From assembly GCA_003439945.1 (NCBI GenBank), contig QVRM01005960.1, positions 1 through 64,000 on the forward strand: DNA of 64,000 nt, in the 5' to 3' direction. The position numbers were made by a program, and so were the translations under genes. Shown here in pieces: positions 57,494 to 64,000 of the stretch. How positions within the stretch are numbered: the first letter of the stretch is position 1; each line of letters starts with the position of its first letter. The DNA is from Dermanyssus gallinae (taxonomy: Eukaryota > Arthropoda > Arachnida > Mesostigmata > Dermanyssidae). Below the pieces are notes generated by a model. It saw only the letters and a program-made list of their open reading frames with translations, had not been told where the DNA came from and ran no database searches.

Positions 57494-58786
57494 TTATAGT
57501 GGTGTAGTAGTTAGGGCCACGATGGCCGTGCTGAGCACCAGCCAAAAACCTTGATGGCGGGCCGGCGGGCGGGTGGTGGCGATAGGGTGTCACGCAGCCG
57601 ATCGCGATAAGTCGTCGTGATAACAACGATGAATAGCGATGATACGAGTGCTGCCGCTGCTGCTGCTGTTGCTGAGGATGATGATGGTGGTGCATCATGG
57701 TCAGGAGCGCCGGAACAGTAGACGAGAGCACGCAGCAAGTGGCGGCAGCGGCAGCGGCGGTTCCAGAAGTGGCGTTCTGGAACATCGTGTCGTTTGTGTT
57801 CGACCGGTAATTAGTTATGTAGTTAATTGGACGCCTCCCCCCCCCCCCGCCGCTCCGCCCGCACCCCAATCCTAATAGAGAATAGTCGGCATTGGTGTTG
57901 GCGTTGCCGTCAACATTCAGCCAGCAACATCACCATCGCCAGCATTATAATCACCATCATCAGCAGTATAATCAACATCATCACCTGTCGTAACTAAGTC
58001 ATCTTGATCACAACCATCAGCATTACTGCAAGCCCCACTACCTCCATCGTCATGTGTCGGGGAGGGCAGAACATGGTCGTCATCGGTGTTGTCAGGCGAG
58101 TTCTTACGTGCAGTAGTACTACTGCGAGTGTGGTATTGGCTTCTGAGGTCGGTCGTCGGCCAGCGAGGGGTAGGGAAAGGAGTTTATGATTGTAATTTGT
58201 ACTGTAAACGAAATATATATATATAAGCTACAAGTTCCGCGTGCTCTTGCTGGTGACGTTGGCTGACAAGAGATATGGTTGATGATATTACAATGTCGTC
58301 AGCTGATAGATGAACGGGCGGAGCAGCAAACGCACGGAAAGAGAATGGCAGAAGACGACAGAAACGAAACGCATGGGCCGCGTACTCGGACAGGACAAGA
58401 CAAGCCGAGACTGATTACCGTCACAGCGTGGATGCGTGGATGAGGATGGGAATGATAATGGTGACAGATACATACGGAACAGGACCGAGCAAGCAGAGCA
58501 TAGGAACGATGATCCGAAAAGGACAATGTTAATAATCATGAAGCTGATGATGCTAGTTATGAGGAGGAGAAGGAAGAGGATGATGATGACGATGATGATG
58601 AAGGCGAGGTCGGTGATGATGTGGATCATGACGAAGGAGATAAGGCCATCACCCCAGAGATATAGGGAGGATAGGGGAGAGTCATGTTTTATGACTGTGC
58701 ATGTGTACATAGCGGACCTGTGCCATAGTACGTTGAGCAAATCGATGTTGAAGCTGTAAAGCCAGACTATCGTATCAGATTATTAT

Positions 58787-58792
58787 AATAAA
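58787..58792 (+). terminator. Candidate poly(A) signal, distal
   Basis: AATAAA with a GT-rich stretch 20-30 bases downstream (TATGTGCGTGTTATT). It coincides with the point where triplet repeats stop and AT-rich, mostly featureless DNA begins. Confidence 0.35.
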
Positions 58793-58800
58793 GATATAAG

Positions 58801-60030
58801 GACAGTTCTATGTGCGTGTTATTACTCTCGTATAAATATTGTGCATCTTTGCGATTTGATTTGTATAGTTCTCATTTGTGTACCCATACGTTCGTTCGAC
58901 TTTCGATATAATCGAATAGCGACGTTTGGTGAACAAGCTCGGAGTAGATGTTCATATAAAAAAAGGTACCTGAAAAGGATTTTGTGATTTTCGTCCGAGG
59001 TTCATAAAATAGCCAAATGCTTTGTGTTAAATAAGACCATTCAACTAGTTAAGTAAGAAAAAATGCTAGGTATATCGAAGTGTGTGATGAGACTATTCAC
59101 CAAGTTAAGTAATATAAAATGCTAGGTATATAGAACCCCGGGATGTGCACGTGCAGTGTGCTAAATAAAGCCAAGCTAACGCCTTTTTCATCCAATAAAG
59201 AGCAGCGATGCTTTCAATCAGGCCGGTATCTCAGTACCGTCGTCCAAAAATTTATTTTCAGGGCTCCTCTATACAGATTTGACTGTAGTAACACGTTTTA
59301 AACATTTTGACTAAAGATGCTCTGTTACAGAGAAGGTAACATGTAGTTTGACCTGGTAAAGCCCTATACGTGTAACAACGGCTTTGCATGCTTACTGAAT
59401 GTCATTGAAATGTATTTCTAACATTTCACCAATACCATGCCATCCTTCAAACGCTCATTGCAAGCTTTGCAGGGAGTATTTTTACCACCTCTCCAAGACT
59501 TAAAAGGCCGAGATCGTACCAATCCTGTTTATTCTGGTTATGTCGTTGCCTTGTAAAAGAAATATTGCTTGATACGTCCTATTACCCGCCCCAATACAGT
59601 ACGAATGCGGTTGCACTACATGCGACCAGGCCCTATCTAGTCTTGCGTGCAGACACGTCAACGACTTTGCACACTGACGCGGTACTCTAGCTAAGAGTCA
59701 TGTAACAGTTTTATCCACTCGGTTCTGAACCGATAGGAGGTTCGGGACCGCCTATAACACAAATACTTTCCAAGGTCAAATAATATATATGTTTACTTGT
59801 GTGTACGTTTGCTTACGTTTTTTTCATAGCCATTCTTGCAATGCTCTTCGTTCTCTAAAAAATACAGAAGTTATTAGTTACGTCGCTCGATTTGACGGCG
59901 GTGCCCAGTGTTATCAATTAGCAGAACTGTACTTATGGTTTTTGCTGGCTGATTTTGCCCATCTTAAAGGGGGTCCTTGTCGTAGTGTCAGCTCCCTCGG
60001 CTGGTCCCTGTCGTAGTGTCTATGCTGGCG
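58801..60030. other. Intergenic sequence with a ~60-bp tandem duplication
   Basis: At about 59030-59135 a unit containing AAGTAAGAAAAAATGCTAGG recurs as AAGTAATATAAAATGCTAGG. The rest is not recognised. Confidence 0.6.
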
Positions 60031-60700
60031 GCAAAGAATAAAGCGTTGTGTGCTTTGAACCTCTCCGGACAGCAGTCGTACAAAGCCTCCTCGAACTCAG
60101 CAAAGGATCGACCGTTGAAGATTACCGAGTGGCCTCTCACAAGGACTCTTTAGTCTACTCCGAGTGGGTCTCGGCTCTGTACGAGGCTTGCATGTCGCGT
60201 CTCAGTAAAGGTACTGCAAAGTCAGACCGCGAGGCCCCCTGTTTCTGAAGGAGTATACGCGTTGATTATGCGCATTACCCAAGGGTAGCTTCGGTAGGCT
60301 GCTGGACCATGCATACGCCCGCGTCAGCACGGGCATTGGGCTGGGGACATCCTTAGTACATGAACGCCGGTGCGGATATGGGGCGCGCGTACTGTCTTCA
60401 GCCATCACGGTCTCCTTTGCATTCGAAGCTCTCGCCACCGCTTCAAATGACACTACCCTGACGCGCGCTCTCAAGTCATCGAAGTGTTAGAACAGCCTTA
60501 ACGGCGGAGAACGGCCTGATGGCATGATGAACAAACGGAGTAAGTACGCCTTTACAAAAGACCTGTTAGAGTTAGAGTGAATTCCGCAACGCGGTATCAG
60601 ATTCTTTTGACTTGCTGCTTTGTGCCAGATGGAGTCCACCAGATGAGGTACGCTGAGACTTCTTCGGGTGACCAAAGGTACGCTATGTGTTCAAACGGGT
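60031..60700. other. GC-richer block with unrecognised open frames
   Basis: The + frame 60048-60248 (Phe-Glu-Pro-Leu-Arg-Thr onwards) and a second + frame to about 60490 have ordinary amino acid composition, unlike neighbouring AT-rich DNA. The minus frame 60202-60474 overlaps. A decayed retroelement or an isolated exon is possible; nothing diagnostic is visible. Confidence 0.25.
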
Positions 60701-62056
60701 AGAAGTTTTTACACCATAGAATTGGTATATGTATATATCTAGGTTACCATATCACTTGGTACATGAGAATAATTAGATCAAATTGCAATCAAAGCAGATG
60801 AGCTTGGGCACCTGGCTAAGTGATGCGTAGAACAAGTGCGCCCGTAGAGACTACAAGTACAGTTTTCCTTTCATGAAAGTGTACGTGGGCACAGGCTTGT
60901 GATGAACTCCGTGTATAGCAAAGCGCAGCACACGATGCTGATTTCACGCACGAACCCTCAAGCCTCGCCAAGGGAAAAGAGCACCAGATTCGTAGTTTTG
61001 TTTTTAATCGGGATCTATATTCGACGTTTTTGCTTCCGAGGGTAGAGTTGTGAAAAGTGACGTCCCTGCTGCGATGTACAATAGACTGTCACGACTGGTC
61101 CCGTGGACGCTTCGCAATTGAGGAAGGCCCGCGATTGAGCCTGTTTAGAAGATCGGCAAGGTTGCCCTTAATCAGGTACGACGGCCATATTACTCGTATG
61201 CCATAACTAGCCATAATTAGAATATTTTTGTATATAAAATAAGCTAAAGGGCACCCCTGGCGACAGCTTGTGAGGGCTCGAGATACTGTGGAATGGCAGA
61301 AATCCTCGTCGAATTTATTCTAGGATATGAGGAAAGAAGCTCAGTCCTGTTGCCGATAGTTCCACGCCAAAAACGGGGCGGGCTGCAGTTCTCCCTTTGA
61401 GCAGCCCCGGTAGTTTACCTGATTGCGGCGTGTTCGGACACACCAACGTCTAATATGGCGGTTCCTTCTTGAAGAATACTGACCAGAACTTGTTCTCACA
61501 AAAATGTAGCAATATAGTGTTCACACGCACCCACTATCGCGGCGCAAGGCATAAATAAACAGTCGACAGATTTAGGTCAAGCCTGGACGACGCCCTCGAT
61601 GTTCTTGTCCTATCCATTGTCATCCATAACATCAAATTAAATACTCTATGAATTCAACATTCCTCGAATTTTAAATTCAGCCCGTTGAAAGCTCATCATT
61701 AGTCTGTTTGCCTACAGCATGGCCCAATATCGTGGGCGAACCGCGCGACTGCTTTCTAACTGAGTGGACCGGTAATAGACGGTTGTGATAACGATTATGA
61801 TGAGACAATGCACAAGCCCCACTACAGCACCTTACACAACATCTCTTAGACGAGTATGCCTATAGACTTTGGCTATAGTAGGTTGTAGCACTAGCAGGTA
61901 CTGACGAAAACGACGGGACTCAGACCCGTCACAGCCCGCTTCATTGTTTTGCGCAAGGGTTTATAAGATAATTTTCCCGCTTTGTGTGAAGTCGCATTTA
62001 TGATACATGTGTACGAGTACACACAACCATTTTATGTCTATGTATGCCTTCATTTT

Positions 62057-62103
<47 letters not shown>

Positions 62104-62495
62104 CAACATGACTATTCGTTTAAAATAAAATACCGTGTATATAAATATCTGATGTGTCGTCAATTATTATTATTACCCGTAATGTGAATTTGTTTAAGAG
62201 GGTTCGTAATAGATTCCATAGGCTTGTTAGCAAACGCTGCAACATCGCCTCTAATGTTATTGTATTACCGAATATAAATGCTAGATTGATGAATATATAC
62301 AAAAAAACATCAATAAACTATCCCTGTAGGCGCCTTTTCTACTGTCGAAGCTGATCGGTTTCTAAACATTGTGGACTACGCATGACGAGGTGGCGCCTCA
62401 ATACGCTCCAATATATTGCCCGTACACATGCTAAACGCAATCTCTTTTTCGGGAGCTGTGTACGTCAGCCTTGAAATGCTCTAAGAAAAAATAAA

Positions 62496-62531
<36 letters not shown>

Positions 62532-62990
62532 GCGCTTATATCAATGTAAATGTCACGCACAGACCGTATATAGCGGTTGCATAGCCGACGTGTTGTGTAA
62601 GTGAAAAATGCTGCGCAAATCGCACGTAGCACACGCTCCACACGTGGGGTTTGTTCAGTTCATGGTATATTTTTGGCGTTAAGAAGAATACCACAATAAC
62701 AACAACAATAGTAGCCACAGCAACAACAACGACGACGAAGACGACACGAGCAGCACAAGTGGTATTGTCTGTCTGTTTATATTATCATAGAAAGCAAGAT
62801 TGCCTGTTCAATTTAAGAACAATTAAATATTACGGCAAAAGGCAATAATTGCCCCTAAGGTGATATACCCCAAGTACATCGTTGTACACGGATCAGGAGG
62901 AGGCTATTTCTCTCTCTATCCCGTCATTCGTTACGTCATAACGCGCAATTACTAAAATACTAATAATAATACTCGATAGCAGACATCCTG
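60701..62990. other. Intergenic sequence with two (TA)n tracts
   Basis: (TA)n at 62061-62099 and 62501-62528 and short AAC/GAC triplets at 62695-62740. I recognise no gene. Confidence 0.5.
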
Positions 62991-63262
62991 TGGCTACGTG
63001 GTCTAGGGGGCTAGTGCACTAGTCATGGTTGTCATCCACCGGGGTGTCACCGGTTCGATCCCCGATGATGATCTAATTTTCCTTGAGTGATGCTCAATGA
63101 GAATAGATGATAAACCATATCCTGCTGATAGTCAGCCACTAGGACTGGTGGGGAAGCTTAGATATTTTAGCATGCCCGGCCCTCGGTGCATTGAGGCGGT
63201 GCCGATCCAAGCCCCTAGGGGACGAATGGTGACTTAGAATTAAAGACAACCTCCTTAAAAAC
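62991..63262 (+). mobile_element. SINE family A, near full-length copy
   Basis: TACGTGGTCTAGGGGGCTAG, TGCACTAGTCATGG, box B GGTTCGATCCCCG, GTGATGCTCAATGAGAATAG, CATGCCCGGCCCTCGGTGCA and the end ATTAAAGACAACCTCCTTAA match the copies at 14498 and 46911. A deletion removes part of the GCTGCCACAAGG region. Confidence 0.85.
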
Positions 63263-64000
63263 ATAATTGCAGTGTATCCTACTGCTGCCTTTATCTGCCG
63301 GATAGGATATACGCTGTGCATGTGAGAACAAGGTGACGATAGAAGCATTTAGACAATTTTATGTCACAAATCTATCTTAGCTAAAAGGGTCTCGAAATGT
63401 GTTTGTCATAACGTGAATGGAAGTTGTGGCAATGCGGTATGGTCTACTTTCCCTCTCGTTTAAACGTTAATATAGGCGGAACTTAACGTGCAATTCAGCA
63501 GCAGACACATGCTGTCTACTGACGGAATAGAAGGTTGAGTCAATTGTTCGCCAGCGTCTGACGACGTTAAGCTGTAGCCGTGGAATTTGCAGAAGGAACG
63601 CTGCTCTTATAAGAGACGCGATAGCATAAAGGTGAAAAGATGACGCGACCCCGTCACGTTCATGCATCTCAATCACCATCTGCTCTCCCAGTAGATAAAT
63701 AATAATAATACTAATAATTAGAATGTTCCTTGGCTTCGGCACCAAAGATAAGCTCTTGTTGCTAAGACCGATACATAGATATTTCTGCTACGTAAACCCT
63801 GCTGTTCAAGGATACTATAAATAGTAGTCGCAAAACACATCAGTTTGCGATCAAGCAAAGCTGGCCATACAATTTGCCTGTACAGCCCATTAAAAATCAT
63901 GAAACTTCTTTTAGATGCATACCTTGTGTAATGGCCATAGCGTACCACTGAATCTGGTATTCGTCCGCATAATTCAAGCTCTTCCAGGCACTGACATCGT
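63263..64000. other. Intergenic sequence without recognised features
   Basis: Unique DNA with a short AAT run near 63701-63712. Short open frames only. Confidence 0.5.

Larger units (their letters stand above)
51776..58800 (+). other. Probable 3' UTR and flank of ZNRF, rich in triplet repeats
   Basis: Triplet repeats return after the stop: ACT (51970-52016), AAC/AAT (52138-52206), GAC (54068-54086), CAA/CAG (55512-55580), GTT (56146-56235) and GAT/GAC (57000-57085). Most open frames here are repeat artefacts. A long 3' UTR would fit, because repeat density falls sharply after about 58.75 kb where a poly(A) signal lies, but the transcript end cannot be decided from sequence. Confidence 0.4.

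Noticed and set aside
57348..57869. 173-codon minus-strand frame
   Set aside because: Largely the 15-bp minisatellite and GTG/CTG triplets read in one frame.

Overview
The window is nuclear DNA of an animal, most probably an arthropod. I lean towards a tick or mite because of the mix of very long (TA)n tracts, dense CAA/GTT triplet repeats, decayed mariner transposons and tRNA-derived SINEs, but that taxonomic guess is weak. Nothing bacterial is present: there are no operons and no ribosome-binding sites, and most long open frames are triplet or (TA)n repeats read through without stops.

The one gene I can identify with confidence is a three-exon orthologue of the vertebrate E3 ubiquitin ligases ZNRF1/ZNRF2 on the + strand. 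Exon 1 (6600-7110) gives an N-terminal myristoylation signal and a disordered region. Exon 2 (45610-45817) gives a C2HC zinc finger and most of the RING. Exon 3 (51718-51775) gives the end of the RING and the conserved final residues Glu-His-Pro-Ser-Asp. Introns of 38,499 and 5,900 bp join in phases 1 and 2 and give a 258-residue protein. ZNRF proteins are membrane-anchored RING ligases of the endosome/lysosome and neuronal membrane system.

Layout: 1-5215 is a triplet-repeat compartment; 5216-6599 is CpG-rich with an ATG-free leader and is the likely promoter and 5' UTR; 6600-51775 is the gene. Its first intron is filled with AT-rich DNA, mariner remnants, SINEs, foldback elements, minisatellites and (TA)n tracts. 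From 51776 to about 58.8 kb triplet repeats return, probably 3' UTR and/or flank, with poly(A) signal candidates at 53329 and 58787. From 58.8 to 64 kb the DNA is mostly featureless, with one SINE.

I found no convincing new multi-gene system. The most unusual structures are a degenerate ~35-bp tandem array that runs into the exon 2 splice acceptor, a ~600-bp foldback element, a ~250-bp palindrome made of SINE tail plus flank, a small TA-flanked MITE, a 33-bp minisatellite in perfect register that is open on both strands, and a 43-bp paralogous site that fixes the exact end of a mariner insertion.
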